From Candidatus Saccharimonadota bacterium (GTDB lineage: Bacteria > Patescibacteriota > Saccharimonadia > Saccharimonadales > UBA4665): a DNA stretch of 64,000 nucleotides. Position 1 is the stretch's first letter. The number at the start of each line of letters is the position of its first letter. The notes under the pieces were generated by a model. The model was not told the DNA's origin, ran no database searches, and saw nothing but the letters and a program-made list of their open reading frames with translations. The position numbers were made by a program, and so were the translations under genes. Location of the stretch: positions 1-64,000 of the forward strand of contig JAGORO010000001.1 of NCBI GenBank assembly GCA_018062785.1. Direction: 5' to 3'. Below, piece by piece: positions 1-8,414 of this stretch.

Positions 1-76
1 TGGCAGGGGTGACAGGACTTGAACCTGCAACCAACGGTTTTGGAGACCGCTACTCTACCAATTGAGCTACACCCCT
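1..76 (-). tRNA. tRNA-Trp (CCA)
   Basis: Minus-strand cloverleaf: acceptor arm AGGGGTG pairs with CACCCCT, the anticodon loop is CTCCAAA (anticodon CCA) and the T-arm carries GGTTCAAGTCC. The 3' CCA is encoded at 1-3, so the gene ends exactly at the window edge. The cognate synthetase trpS is about 8 kb away. Confidence 0.95.
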
Positions 77-205
77 ATACCGACGATCGTGTCGCCGAAC
101 ATACGCATTATACCCTCTAACGACGTCGTCTCCAATACTACAGGACGGATACTGCACCCAGCACTTTAACTGTAATGATTCTTACAAAAATAGACTCTTC
201 GTCTC

Positions 206-234
206 TTGTCATTTAGAAAGCACAAGCGTATAAT
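206..234 (+). promoter_or_regulatory. Promoter of the glucan operon
   Basis: TTGTCA (206-211), a 17-base spacer and a perfect TATAAT (229-234). Transcription would start near 241, giving a short leader of about 35 bases with AAAAGG before the ATG at 276. The rest of 77-275 holds nothing I can support. Confidence 0.75.
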
Positions 235-275
235 TTAGAAGTAAACAAAGCTGACGGTAAAAGGTACGTATATTC

Positions 276-1511
276 ATGAGGGTATTGATGCTTGGGTGGG
301 AACTGCCGCCTCACTATGTAGGAGGGATGGGTATCGTTTGTGAGCAGCTTACTCGGCAGATGGCAAAAGATGGCCATGATATTGAATTTATACTTCCCTT
401 TTACGCCGACTTCGGCCATGTCACACACATGAAAGTCACCGCAGCAATTGACCAAGATGCCGAAACATTGATGCAGAGCGGTGGTACATACGACTCTACT
501 CGATTCGAAGTTACAAAAAACGGTCAGCACATCGTGACCCGAAGTCTTTACGAGCAGGTTCATGCCTATGCTCAGAATGTTGGTCGTGTTGTCGAGTACG
601 GCCAGTACGACCTCATCCATGCCCACGATTGGCTCACACTCCGCGCCGGAATAGAAGCCAAACGCGCCACTGGCCTTCCGCTGTTCGTCCATATCCATGC
701 CACCGAATTCGATCGAGCTGGCGGAGGATATGGTAACCCTAAGGTTCGTGAGATCGAATACATGGGCCTGCATATTGCCGACCATATCTTTGCTGTCAGC
801 CAACGTACCAAAGACACGCTTATCAATGAGTACTTTATCCCTGCCGAAAAGATTACCGTTACGTCAAACATGATGGATATTCCTGCCGATCTCGTTAATG
901 AAGAGCACGACACATACGTATACTTACAAAAAATGCGCTCACTCGGATACAAAGTGGTCGTAAACGCTGGCCGCATGACGATGCAAAAAGGTATCTATCA
1001 CTTACTGCAAGCGGCTCGCAAAGTCGTCGATAAGCAGCCGAAAACCCTCTTTTTGCTAGCCGGTGGCGGCGAGCAGATTCCAGAACTTATCGAAGAAGCA
1101 GCAGCGCTTGGCCTCAGCGGTAATGTTCTTTTTACGGGTCGAATCGAAGGCATTGGCAAGCAGTGGCGTGATGCTTTTCGTGTGGCAGATGTTTTTATTA
1201 TGCCTTCGGTATCAGAACCACTTGGCCTTGTCCCCTACGAGGCGATCGCCTATGGGGCGCCTGCAATTATTTCTAACCAGTCGGGTATTGCCGAAGTTCT
1301 CCAAAACGTCCTGAAGGTTGATTACTGGGATACCGAAAAGATGGCAGATCAGATTTGTGCAGTATTGCGCGAACCAACCCTCCATGACACACTGCTCGAC
1401 AATGCTCAGTCAGAGGTCAAAAAACTTACATGGGCTCCTGTAGCGCAAAAAATTTACGATAGGTATCAAACCGTGCTCAAAACACGTAAACCAGTCGGGG
1501 CATACGTATGA
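276..1511 (+). CDS. Glycosyltransferase, GT4/glycogen-synthase type
   Basis: 411 aa GT-B fold glycosyltransferase, probably cytoplasmic and probably extending or making an alpha-glucan. The N-terminal domain has the WELPPHYVGG motif (8-17) typical of glycogen/starch-synthase-like enzymes and HAHDW (115-119). The C-terminal nucleotide-sugar domain has the EPLGLVPYE motif (about 313-321) with the two conserved glutamates. It is first in a three-gene operon, and its TGA overlaps the ATG of the GH57 gene (ATGA), so the two are translationally coupled. The GT/GH57/GH15 trio suggests a storage-glucan cycle. Sugar donor (ADP- or UDP-glucose) and product cannot be read from sequence; a maltodextrin or other alpha-glucosyl acceptor is possible. 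Confidence 0.85.
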   Translation: MRVLMLGWELPPHYVGGMGIVCEQLTRQMAKDGHDIEFILPFYADFGHVTHMKVTAAIDQDAETLMQSGGTYDSTRFEVTKNGQHIVTRSLYEQVHAYAQNVGRVVEYGQYDLIHAHDWLTLRAGIEAKRATGLPLFVHIHATEFDRAGGGYGNPKVREIEYMGLHIADHIFAVSQRTKDTLINEYFIPAEKITVTSNMMDIPADLVNEEHDTYVYLQKMRSLGYKVVVNAGRMTMQKGIYHLLQAARKVVDKQPKTLFLLAGGGEQIPELIEEAAALGLSGNVLFTGRIEGIGKQWRDAFRVADVFIMPSVSEPLGLVPYEAIAYGAPAIISNQSGIAEVLQNVLKVDYWDTEKMADQICAVLREPTLHDTLLDNAQSEVKKLTWAPVAQKIYDRYQTVLKTRKPVGAYV

Positions 1512-2719
1512 GCAAGCGTGCGATAGTCCTATACCTCCACGTACATCAGCCCTTTCGTGTTCGACAGTACACCGTCTTTGATACTGGAGTAACGCACGAC
1601 TACTTTAATGCGCCCGAAGGCTCCAGAGAGAATAATGCCGATATTATTCGCAAAGTTGCCCAAAAGTCATATTTGCCAACGAACGCTGTACTTATGCGAA
1701 TGCTGGCCGAACACCCAGAGTTTAAACTATCGCTATCTATCACCGGCACCGTCCTAGAACAGATGGAACGGTATGCCCCAGACGTCCTGCAAAGTTTCCA
1801 AGAGCTCGTTGCAACCGGACGCGTAGAGATTGTCGCCGAAACGTACCATCACTCATTAGCATTTTTCTACAATCGTTCAGAGTTTGAGGCACAAGTTGGT
1901 ATGCATCGCGACATCGTTTATAAACTATTCGGGCATAACCCAACTGCATTTCGTAACACCGAGCTAAGCTACAATAACGACCTCGCCAATTGGGCGGACA
2001 GTGCTGGCTACAAAGCTATCCTGAGCGAAGGTTGGGATCCGGTACTTGGATGGCGCAGCCCGAACTTCGTTTACCGCCCAGCACATACCGAGAATATTCG
2101 GCTACTAACCAAGAATTACAAGCTGAGCGACGACATTGCCTTTAGGTTTAGTAACACCGGCTGGGAAGATCATCCGATGACAACGAACAAGTTTATGCAA
2201 TGGACGAAGGATTCATGGGATCAGCCACTTATAAACCTATTCATGGATTACGAGACTTTTGGCGAACACCAATGGGAAGAAAGTGGCATCTTTGCCTTTC
2301 TAGAACACCTACCTCACGAATGGCTGGCCGAGCCAGATCACACCTTTATGACCGTCACGGAGGCTGCCGAAAGATTTGACGCAGTCGATACCATCGATTG
2401 CCCACAAACAATAACTTGGGCAGATACCGAGCGTGACCTTACGGCTTGGCTCGGCAATAAGATGCAACAAGGAGCCATACATTCGCTCTATGATCTTTCT
2501 GGCCTTGTGCTAGGTACTGGTGATCTCGCCCTAATCGAAGATTGGCGTAAGCTCCAAACCAGCGACCATTTTTACTACATGTGCACGAAATACTTTAATG
2601 ATGGTGATGTTCACGCCTACTTTAGTCCATATACATCACCGTACGAGGCCTTTATGGCCTTTATAAACGCGTATCACGACATAAAGTTTAGACTAAGTGA
2701 GCATGGGGTCGAAGTATGA
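1508..2719 (+). CDS. Glycoside hydrolase family 57 (alpha-amylase or glucanotransferase)
   Basis: 403 aa GH57 enzyme acting on alpha-1,4-glucans. It begins with the LYLHVHQP motif of the family. The probable nucleophile Glu lies in RNTELSY (about residue 152) and the probable acid/base Asp in FMDYETFGEHQW (about 246). No signal peptide is seen, so the substrate is presumably intracellular glucan. It overlaps the upstream GT gene by four bases, and GH15 starts 49 bases downstream with its own SD. Family assignment is firm. Whether it hydrolyses, disproportionates or branches glucan is not decided by sequence. Confidence 0.88.
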   Translation: MSKRAIVLYLHVHQPFRVRQYTVFDTGVTHDYFNAPEGSRENNADIIRKVAQKSYLPTNAVLMRMLAEHPEFKLSLSITGTVLEQMERYAPDVLQSFQELVATGRVEIVAETYHHSLAFFYNRSEFEAQVGMHRDIVYKLFGHNPTAFRNTELSYNNDLANWADSAGYKAILSEGWDPVLGWRSPNFVYRPAHTENIRLLTKNYKLSDDIAFRFSNTGWEDHPMTTNKFMQWTKDSWDQPLINLFMDYETFGEHQWEESGIFAFLEHLPHEWLAEPDHTFMTVTEAAERFDAVDTIDCPQTITWADTERDLTAWLGNKMQQGAIHSLYDLSGLVLGTGDLALIEDWRKLQTSDHFYYMCTKYFNDGDVHAYFSPYTSPYEAFMAFINAYHDIKFRLSEHGVEV

Positions 2720-2768
2720 GCGTCATGAGCAATCTAACTGTAAACCACCAGATAGGAGGAGCAAACTA

Positions 2769-4712
2769 ATGGCACGCTCGGTCATACTCGGTAATGGCAG
2801 TCTCACGGTGGGGATTACTCGAAAGGGCCATGTGCATGACTTCTACTATCCATACGTTGGGCTCGACAACCTATCTACATCGCGAGGCAGCCGACACAAA
2901 ATCGGCGTCTGGGTCGACAATACCTTTAGCTGGCTCGATAGCGATGACTGGCAGGAGCTAATCAGTCTCGAATCCGACGCGCTTGTCAGTAATGTCATGT
3001 TTGTTAACGAGGCTTTGCAGCTCGAAATTCGCACCACTGACTTTGTCGACTACCATACCAACGCTTTTTGTCGCCAGTTTACTGTGCATAATCGCTCCGA
3101 CCGAGAGCGCACAGTTCGACTATTTTTTCACCAAGCCTTCGAAATATCCCGCGCGGGCCGAGCAGACACGGCTTTGTATGTTCCGAGCGAGGAGACAAGG
3201 TACATTCTCGACTATAAGGGCCGTTGCTGCCTCTTGATCTACAGCGAGTTGGCCGATGGCACACCCTTTGACCAATGGGCCGTGGGTAATTATGCCATTG
3301 AGGGTAAGGAGGGCACTTGGCGAGACGCAGAAGATGGCGAATTGTCTGGTAACACCGTTGAACACGGTGGCGTAGATTCTGTTATTCGCAATACTATTTC
3401 ACTGTCTGCAAATACATCCGAGGTTGTCAATTATTGGATTATTGCGACAGATTCACAGTTTAGCGCCGAAAAGATGCACGACAAACTTCGCAAAGATGGC
3501 CTACATAGTCGTTTATCGTTGACGCGCTCTGCGTGGGCAGAGTGGCTTACTACGGCCAAACCTAGCTTGAAGCTGATGAACGAGACCGAAGCGACTGCGG
3601 TCAAGAAGTCCCTCATGACAATCAAGGCCCACACAGACAAGCGTGGTGGAATTATCGCGAGCTGCGATTCGAGTATTTACAATTACGGCCGTGATTACTA
3701 CAGCTATGTTTGGCCAAGAGACGGTGCCTACGTTATGTGGCCACTAATTCGACTTGGCTATACGATTGAGCCAAAAAAATTCTTCGAGTTTAGTCGAGAT
3801 ATCATGCATCGTAATGGTTACATGATGCACAAGTACCAGCCGGATAAGGCTATCGGCAGCACTTGGCACCCACTAATTCACGGATCTCATATTGAACTTG
3901 CGATACAGGAAGACGAGACTGCCATAATCCTTTTCATGCTAGCTGAGTTTTACAAAGAATCTGGTGATAGAGAGTTTGTCGAGAGCTTATACTTAACGAT
4001 GGTCAAACCGATGGCGAATTTTATGGCCAGCTTCATCGATGAAATAACGGGCCTACCGCACGCCAGCTACGATCTTTGGGAAGAAAAATTTCTAACGAAC
4101 TCCTATACAACAGCGCTCGTAATAGCCGCACTCTACGCGGCCGCTGACTTCGCAGACGAATTCGAATACCCCGATGACGCTGTTTCATGGCGACAAGCGG
4201 CCGACGGAATAGCTAAAAACCTAGCCGTTTTTTATGATCCAGAGCGTCAGATTATCCGAAAAGGCTTTTTACTCCAAGAAGATGGCTCGCTGCAATTCGA
4301 CAACACGCTCGATGTATCAAGTCCATTTGGCGCTATGATGTTTGCCAGCAAGGCGTTCGGTGCGCATTCTATACGAAGCAGCTTTGATGCCATCGAGAAA
4401 CTCTTTTTACCTAACTGCCCTTCGGGTGGCGTTATGCGTTACGAAAATGACTACTATTTCCGCATATCCGATACGTACTACGGAAACCCTTGGTTTGTGA
4501 CGACACTTTGGTTAGCGCAGTACTACGTCCAGACCAGCCAAACAGCCAAGGCCGAGGATCTTTTGCAGTGGACGATTCGACATGCCCTGCCGACAGGCAT
4601 CCTAAGTGAGCAAATTCATCCAGAAACTGGCGAGCCAATCTCCGTAACACCGCTGGTCTGGTCTCACGCCGAGCTTATCAACATCTTGCTCGATATGCGT
4701 AGCGGCGATTAA
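2769..4712 (+). CDS. GH15 glucoamylase-type glucan glucosidase
   Basis: 647 aa GH15 enzyme releasing glucose from the non-reducing ends of alpha-glucans. An N-terminal beta-sandwich (about 1-260) precedes the (alpha/alpha)6 barrel. The barrel carries YVWPRDGAYVMW (about 312), QEDETA with the likely general acid Glu (about 380) and SEQIHPETG with the likely general base Glu (about 612). I chose the ATG at 2769 because AGGAGG lies nine bases upstream (2754-2759); an in-frame upstream ATG at 2697 falls inside the GH57 gene and has no SD. No secretion signal. Last gene of the operon, followed by a strong terminator. It would complete a glucan synthesis/degradation module. Confidence 0.9.
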   Translation: MARSVILGNGSLTVGITRKGHVHDFYYPYVGLDNLSTSRGSRHKIGVWVDNTFSWLDSDDWQELISLESDALVSNVMFVNEALQLEIRTTDFVDYHTNAFCRQFTVHNRSDRERTVRLFFHQAFEISRAGRADTALYVPSEETRYILDYKGRCCLLIYSELADGTPFDQWAVGNYAIEGKEGTWRDAEDGELSGNTVEHGGVDSVIRNTISLSANTSEVVNYWIIATDSQFSAEKMHDKLRKDGLHSRLSLTRSAWAEWLTTAKPSLKLMNETEATAVKKSLMTIKAHTDKRGGIIASCDSSIYNYGRDYYSYVWPRDGAYVMWPLIRLGYTIEPKKFFEFSRDIMHRNGYMMHKYQPDKAIGSTWHPLIHGSHIELAIQEDETAIILFMLAEFYKESGDREFVESLYLTMVKPMANFMASFIDEITGLPHASYDLWEEKFLTNSYTTALVIAALYAAADFADEFEYPDDAVSWRQAADGIAKNLAVFYDPERQIIRKGFLLQEDGSLQFDNTLDVSSPFGAMMFASKAFGAHSIRSSFDAIEKLFLPNCPSGGVMRYENDYYFRISDTYYGNPWFVTTLWLAQYYVQTSQTAKAEDLLQWTIRHALPTGILSEQIHPETGEPISVTPLVWSHAELINILLDMRSGD

Positions 4713-4748
4713 ATTCTCTTCTGCGCTTCATGCGATAGGCCCACAAGT

Positions 4749-4772
4749 AAAAAAGACCTTGCGGTCTTTTTT
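4749..4772. terminator. Bidirectional intrinsic terminator
   Basis: Ten-base stem AAAAAAGACC / GGTCTTTTTT with loop TTGC between the convergent GH15 (+) and rpmG (-) genes. It has A/T runs on both sides and can serve both transcripts. Confidence 0.85.
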
Positions 4773-4792
4773 AGTCAAGATCAGGCGCGAGA

Positions 4793-4996
4793 TTATTTCT
4801 TGGGCTTGACTTCGTTTCTACCAAGGTTTTTCTTGGTCTCTGTAAAAATCACGTGCTTACGTAGCTTCTTGCTGTATTTGCGCAATGAAAGCTTCTCGGG
4901 AGTGTTCATCGTGTTTTTGGTCGTATAATATATACGTTCACCAGACTCTTCGCTGACCAAGCCGACTAGTTTACGTTTTTCACCTTTTTTCGCCAT
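4793..4996 (-). CDS. rpmG: Ribosomal protein L33
   Basis: 67 aa large-subunit protein L33. The [19 protein letters not shown] segment (24-42) is diagnostic. It lacks the CxxC...CxxC zinc ribbon, so it is the zinc-independent form. No SD is visible before the ATG; a TACAAT -10 box lies 10 bases upstream. It stands alone, convergent with the glucan operon. Confidence 0.9.
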   Translation of the reverse strand: MAKKGEKRKLVGLVSEESGERIYYTTKNTMNTPEKLSLRKYSKKLRKHVIFTETKKNLGRNEVKPKK

Positions 4997-5006
4997 ATCG
5001 TAGTAG

Positions 5007-5035
5007 ATTGTAACAGATTAAACTCCAAAGGTAAA
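5007..5035 (-). promoter_or_regulatory. Probable rpmG promoter
   Basis: TTTACC (5030-5035), 17-base spacer, TACAAT (5007-5012) upstream of rpmG. The transcript would have at most a few untranslated bases. Confidence 0.5.
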
Positions 5036-5078
5036 CCCCTATATCGCCGCTTCTTGTAGCGTACTTACTGCGCAAAAT

Positions 5079-5107
5079 AAAACACCGAGTGATCAGCTCG
5101 GTGTTTT
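5079..5107. terminator. Hairpin, likely terminator
   Basis: Eleven-base perfect stem AAAACACCGAG / CTCGGTGTTTT with a seven-base loop, flanked by A and T runs. It lies upstream of rpmG and downstream of the tRNA-Tyr/Thr unit on the minus strand, where it would stop tRNA read-through. Confidence 0.7.
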
Positions 5108-5170
5108 ACCCCTTTGCAAAGAGAGCGCTGTTTGCTCGCTTCAATTGTTTATCCGCGGAGCAAATGTAGT

Positions 5171-5228
5171 TGCCAAGTAAAATTTTTCGTTGCTTGGCAC
5201 TGTAAGTAGTTTTTGTTTGCTGCTTACA
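5171..5228. other. Two adjacent hairpins in a gene-free stretch
   Basis: The gap 4997-5367 has no credible gene. Besides the promoter and terminators listed, it holds two hairpins: TGCCAAG/CTTGGCA (5171-5177 with 5193-5199) and TGTAAGTAG/CTGCTTACA (5201-5209 with 5220-5228, one G-T pair). Function unknown. Confidence 0.4.
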
Positions 5229-5326
5229 ATCATCACTATACGCTTATGCTTACGTTATGTCAAGCAACTGCATAAGTCACCACTCGAATAGGCAAAAGAC
5301 CTCGAGCTCTACGTCATGGCGACTAC

Positions 5327-5372
5327 CACCAAGAATAAAACGCCACCTTTTGGTGACGTCTTCTTCTTGGTG
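5327..5372 (-). terminator. tRNA-Tyr terminator that pairs with the tRNA 3' end
   Basis: On the minus strand CACCAAGAA (5372-5364) pairs with TTCTTGGTG (5335-5327), enclosing an inner hairpin ACGTCACC-AAAA-GGTGGCGT followed by TTTTA. The outer stem includes the discriminator and encoded CCA of tRNA-Tyr. Confidence 0.6.
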
Positions 5373-5454
5373 CAGGGAGAGGGATTTGAACCCCCGTAGG
5401 CATTACGCCGTCTGATTTACAGTCAGATACGATTGACCACTCCGTCATCCCTGC
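5368..5454 (-). tRNA. tRNA-Tyr (GTA)
   Basis: Acceptor GCAGGGA/TCCCTGC, anticodon loop CTGTAAA (GTA) and a long variable arm as expected for bacterial tRNA-Tyr. CCA is encoded (5368-5370). Confidence 0.95.
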
Positions 5455-5466
5455 CTAGATTGTAAA

Positions 5467-5543
5467 TGGAGCCACCTGTCGGATTCGAACCGACGACCCT
5501 CGGTTTACAAAACCGATGCTCTAACCAACTGAGCTAAGGTGGC
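5467..5543 (-). tRNA. tRNA-Thr (TGT)
   Basis: Acceptor GCCACCT/AGGTGGC, anticodon loop TTTGTAA (TGT), CCA encoded. It lies 12 bases upstream of tRNA-Tyr on the same strand, presumably in the same transcript. Confidence 0.95.
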
Positions 5544-5603
5544 ACGTCTACTGACAGCAACAAGTGTATCAAAACAGAGGTAGTCTGGCAATACCAACTG
5601 CCT

Positions 5604-5632
5604 TTATTCTCTTGGCTTCGTTGTGCTATAAT
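5604..5632 (+). promoter_or_regulatory. Promoter of tRNA-Thr (GGT)
   Basis: Extended -10 TGCTATAAT (perfect TATAAT at 5627-5632) with a poor -35 (TTATTC at 5604-5609, 17-base spacer). The tRNA starts 11 bases after the -10 box. Confidence 0.65.
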
Positions 5633-5642
5633 TACCCCTGTT

Positions 5643-5717
5643 GCCGTCATAGCTCAGTGGTAGAGCATCGCCATGGTAAGGCGGGGGTCCCGAGTTCAAT
5701 CCTCGGTGACGGCTCCA
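5643..5717 (+). tRNA. tRNA-Thr (GGT)
   Basis: Acceptor GCCGTCA/TGACGGC, anticodon loop ATGGTAA (GGT), CCA encoded (5715-5717). Position 32 is A rather than the usual pyrimidine. It is followed 23 bases later by the PspC gene, which may be co-transcribed. Confidence 0.92.
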
Positions 5718-5740
5718 GAACAGTATAACCAGAGAAAATT

Positions 5741-5929
5741 ATGAAAAAATTGTATCGCTCGAACACGAATAAAATGATCGCCGGTATTTGTGGTGGCCTA
5801 GAGGCCTACACCAATATCGACGCAACAATATGGCGTATTCTGTTTGTATTGATTGCCCTGCCTGGTGGTATTAGTATTTTTGTGTATTTTATTCTCTGGT
5901 TTATTATCCCCGATGATTCATCGTCTTAA
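5741..5929 (+). CDS. PspC-domain membrane protein
   Basis: 62 aa, essentially a bare PspC domain. An N-terminal basic stretch with KMIAGICGGLEAY (12-24) is followed by one hydrophobic span (about 32-56) ending in IIPD. In other bacteria PspC domains sense or stabilise the inner membrane under envelope stress. No pspA, pspB or pspF is nearby, so its role here is open. It follows tRNA-Thr without a clear terminator. The SD is weak (AGAGAAAATT before ATG). Confidence 0.85.
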   Translation: MKKLYRSNTNKMIAGICGGLEAYTNIDATIWRILFVLIALPGGISIFVYFILWFIIPDDSSS

Positions 5930-5983
5930 CCCCACAAGCCTACAGGCAACTGATTGGCGCATACTCTCTACAGTTCCAGCACT

Positions 5984-6637
5984 CTAAACGACGACTTTGC
6001 GAGGTCGCAGAATGCGCTTTCGTTTGCCCGAAGGTACAATAAGCTTTGCGACTTTCTCTTCGTATTCTTTTGCCACGTCTTCTTGGCCCCGCTCGCGGTA
6101 GGCTTTTGCAAGGAGGGTATATGTCTCTTGGTTTGGTTCGAGCTCGACGGCTCGCTCTAACGAATGGAACATCAACTTGTCATTGCCTAGCTTTTCGCTC
6201 ACTTTTGCATACGCTATGTGTCTAGCGGCAAGATTATCCTCGAATTTAAGTGCCTGCTCAAATGCTATTGCAGCCTTCTCATAATTTTCGGTTTCGTAAT
6301 AAATCAGCCCTAGGTTGTGCAAGCTCGATGGAGTAACCTCGATACTACTGGCAATCTCGAAACAATCGATGGCATCACGATATTCCTTCTGCTTGGCGTA
6401 GAGAATACCTAATCTGTTGTAGGCCGCAGCGTTCTTCTCGTCAATCTTAAGAATAGTTAGTAATGCTTTTTCTGCCCGCAAAAACCTATTTTCGCGCATG
6501 CCTTGGTGTGCAATATCCCACAATTTGCCAATCTTGTCTCCGACTTTACGAGACACGTCGTTTTGAGACTCATCCTTCACGGCGGTATGCGCTAGGCTCG
6601 CCAAGCCAAAAAATCCAACTACTAGAAGTTCGTACAT
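5984..6637 (-). CDS. Membrane-anchored TPR protein
   Basis: 217 aa. The N-terminus (1-17) is hydrophobic and could be a signal anchor. It is followed by about four tetratricopeptide repeats (about 50-185), for example AAAYNRLGILYAKQKEYRDA and SLHNLGLIYYETENYEKAA. The C-terminus is very basic (KRKRILRPRK). TPRs are protein-interaction scaffolds; the partner is unknown. It is the last gene of the trpS-rluA-holB-TPR run and starts 28 bases after holB with GAAAGG as SD. No enzymatic domain is seen. Confidence 0.75.
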   Translation of the reverse strand: MYELLVVGFFGLASLAHTAVKDESQNDVSRKVGDKIGKLWDIAHQGMRENRFLRAEKALLTILKIDEKNAAAYNRLGILYAKQKEYRDAIDCFEIASSIEVTPSSLHNLGLIYYETENYEKAAIAFEQALKFEDNLAARHIAYAKVSEKLGNDKLMFHSLERAVELEPNQETYTLLAKAYRERGQEDVAKEYEEKVAKLIVPSGKRKRILRPRKVVV

Positions 6638-6664
6638 TGTTACCTTTCAGTATATCACAAGCGA

Positions 6665-7537
6665 TTAAAACGCAGTGGCAAGCTCACACATAACAAGCTT
6701 GGCATTCGAGTTATTTTGTAGCTGTCGAATTGCACGATGACTTGCCGCGGCTACCGTCGACCATCGTTCTGCGGAGGCTCTCGAAGCAGCATGCCTAGTG
6801 GCGGCCGAACTAAGCACCATCACCGATTCACAAATTTGTAGTGCCTTTTCTCTGTCTTTAGATATCGTTCCGACCTGTACGAGTCGCCCATAGATATCAC
6901 GCCCAAGAAACTGTTTCGCATCTGCGAAAATCTGTTCTACTTCGGTCGATTCTTCAGTGAGGTAGTGCAAAACAGAACCAACGGACGAACCGTGAAGCCG
7001 CATCGCTTGTTTTACCTTTTCTAGAGCAAACCCCTTGGTTTCAAAAAATGTTTCGATTTCACTTGTCCGTGGAGCGCTCACCGTAACGATAGCAGCTCTG
7101 GAGCGAATTGTAGGCAAAAGGGTCTGTACATTCGATGTCGTGAGAATGATGATTGTATCCTCAGGAGGCTCCTCGAGGCTCTTAAGAAGAGCATTTTGCG
7201 CCGGAGTAGACATAGTGTCTGCATCTTCGATGAGTATCGCACGTCGCTTTAGGCCTAGCCCAGGAACCTTTCTAAGTAAAAAATCATGTAGATCACGTAT
7301 CGCATCTATAGCAATACCTCCCTTGTTGGGCTGAATCGCTACCACGTATGGACTCTTGGCGAGGCTTTTAGGCGACACGCCTAAAACCGCAGCGGCAAAA
7401 CAGCTCGCAACTGCCCCTTTGCCGAGTCCAGCCGGTCCAGCAAGGATAATCGCCTGAGGTGGGCTTGATACAAGACCGTTCAAGGTCTTGCTGGTATGCT
7501 CATGCACAAGTAGCCCAGTAAAGTCTATCGAACCCAC
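6665..7537 (-). CDS. holB: DNA polymerase III delta-prime subunit
   Basis: 290 aa AAA+ clamp-loader subunit. Walker A-like GPAGLGKG (about 36-43), Walker B-region ILIEDADTMS, the NALLKSLEEPP motif, sensor-1 LTTSN and SRAA (arginine-finger region) appear in order. I chose the GTG at 7537 because AAGGAG lies eight bases upstream; a TTG two codons earlier is only two bases from the SD. It overlaps the end of the pseudouridine synthase gene by 13 bases. It loads the beta clamp together with delta and gamma/tau, which lie outside this window. Confidence 0.88.
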   Translation of the reverse strand: MGSIDFTGLLVHEHTSKTLNGLVSSPPQAIILAGPAGLGKGAVASCFAAAVLGVSPKSLAKSPYVVAIQPNKGGIAIDAIRDLHDFLLRKVPGLGLKRRAILIEDADTMSTPAQNALLKSLEEPPEDTIIILTTSNVQTLLPTIRSRAAIVTVSAPRTSEIETFFETKGFALEKVKQAMRLHGSSVGSVLHYLTEESTEVEQIFADAKQFLGRDIYGRLVQVGTISKDREKALQICESVMVLSSAATRHAASRASAERWSTVAAASHRAIRQLQNNSNAKLVMCELATAF

Positions 7538-8403
7538 GACCAAAACTCCTTGGGTACTTCCGCCGAAAACACTTTTCGCTCACTACCCTTAGGTATTGTA
7601 ACCTCTAGTTCTGCGGCGTGAAGAAACAGCCTGTCCGCCGGCTCGCCGCCATACATTGTATCGCCAACTATAGGATGACCTAGCTGTAGCAGATGCACAC
7701 GGAGTTGGTGCGTACGGCCGGTTTCTGGCGTGAGCTTAAGCAAACTATAATCTCCGTCTGCAGCCTCGATCTTGTAGGTCGTTTTGGCGGGCTTTCCCTG
7801 ATTGCCCACGCGAAATGTCGCGGGCGCCTTTGGGTTTCTCTCGATAGGCATGTCAATAACGGCCGCTTCGTGTTTTGGCATTCCCCGAACAACAGCATAG
7901 TAAGTTTTTTTTGTCTTACGCTGGCTAAATTGCTTTTGCAAATGCATGAGTGCGGTGGTATTTTTAGCACAAATCATGATGCCGCTGGTAGCCCTATCAA
8001 GACGGTGCACAATGCCGGCTCGAGCATTCACTTCGCCCTCGAGTGGCGCACCTTTGGCTGCACAATGTCGGAACAGCCATGTTGCCACCGTTGGCTCAGG
8101 GTTAAACGCTCCTTTACTATGCGTGAGTAGCCCAACTGACTTGATAATAACGACGCAGTCATCATCCTCAAACACGATTGGCAGTTCGATGTCTGGAATC
8201 GCTTGCTGCTCCGCGTCATCATAGTCGACATCTATGCTATCACCCGCCCGCAACTTAACGCCGGCTTTTGTCTGTACGACACCATTAACCTTCACCTTGC
8301 CTTCGTCGATCAGCTTACTCGCAAATGCCCGACTCAGTTCCGGCAAGAGCTCAACGACCTTCTGGTCGAGTCGTTGTCCGCGGGTATGCTCAAGATTCGC
8401 CAT
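7525..8403 (-). CDS. RluA-family 23S/tRNA pseudouridine synthase
   Basis: 292 aa. The N-terminal S4 RNA-binding domain (about 8-70) precedes the catalytic domain with HRLDRATSG, whose Asp is the catalytic residue of the RluA/RluD/TruC group. Further family motifs are TKKTYYAVVRG and the ETGRTHQLRVHL segment. With an S4 domain it resembles RluD or the RluD-like paralogues, but the target uridine cannot be assigned. It lies between trpS and holB in one operon, 11 bases after the trpS stop. Confidence 0.88.
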   Translation of the reverse strand: MANLEHTRGQRLDQKVVELLPELSRAFASKLIDEGKVKVNGVVQTKAGVKLRAGDSIDVDYDDAEQQAIPDIELPIVFEDDDCVVIIKSVGLLTHSKGAFNPEPTVATWLFRHCAAKGAPLEGEVNARAGIVHRLDRATSGIMICAKNTTALMHLQKQFSQRKTKKTYYAVVRGMPKHEAAVIDMPIERNPKAPATFRVGNQGKPAKTTYKIEAADGDYSLLKLTPETGRTHQLRVHLLQLGHPIVGDTMYGGEPADRLFLHAAELEVTIPKGSERKVFSAEVPKEFWSWVR

Positions 8404-8414
8404 GTTGCGCCAAA

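Noticed and set aside
1506-1511. UGA recoded as an amino acid (as in Gracilibacteria/Absconditabacteria), which would explain the TGA interruptions.
   Set aside because: TGA is used as a genuine terminal stop in coupled genes (GT4 before GH57, murT before gatD, and the gene before rsmD), and two of the interruptions are TAG.
4997-5367. A hidden small gene or sRNA in the gap upstream of rpmG.
   Set aside because: No frame with start and SD; only hairpins, a promoter and terminators can be supported.
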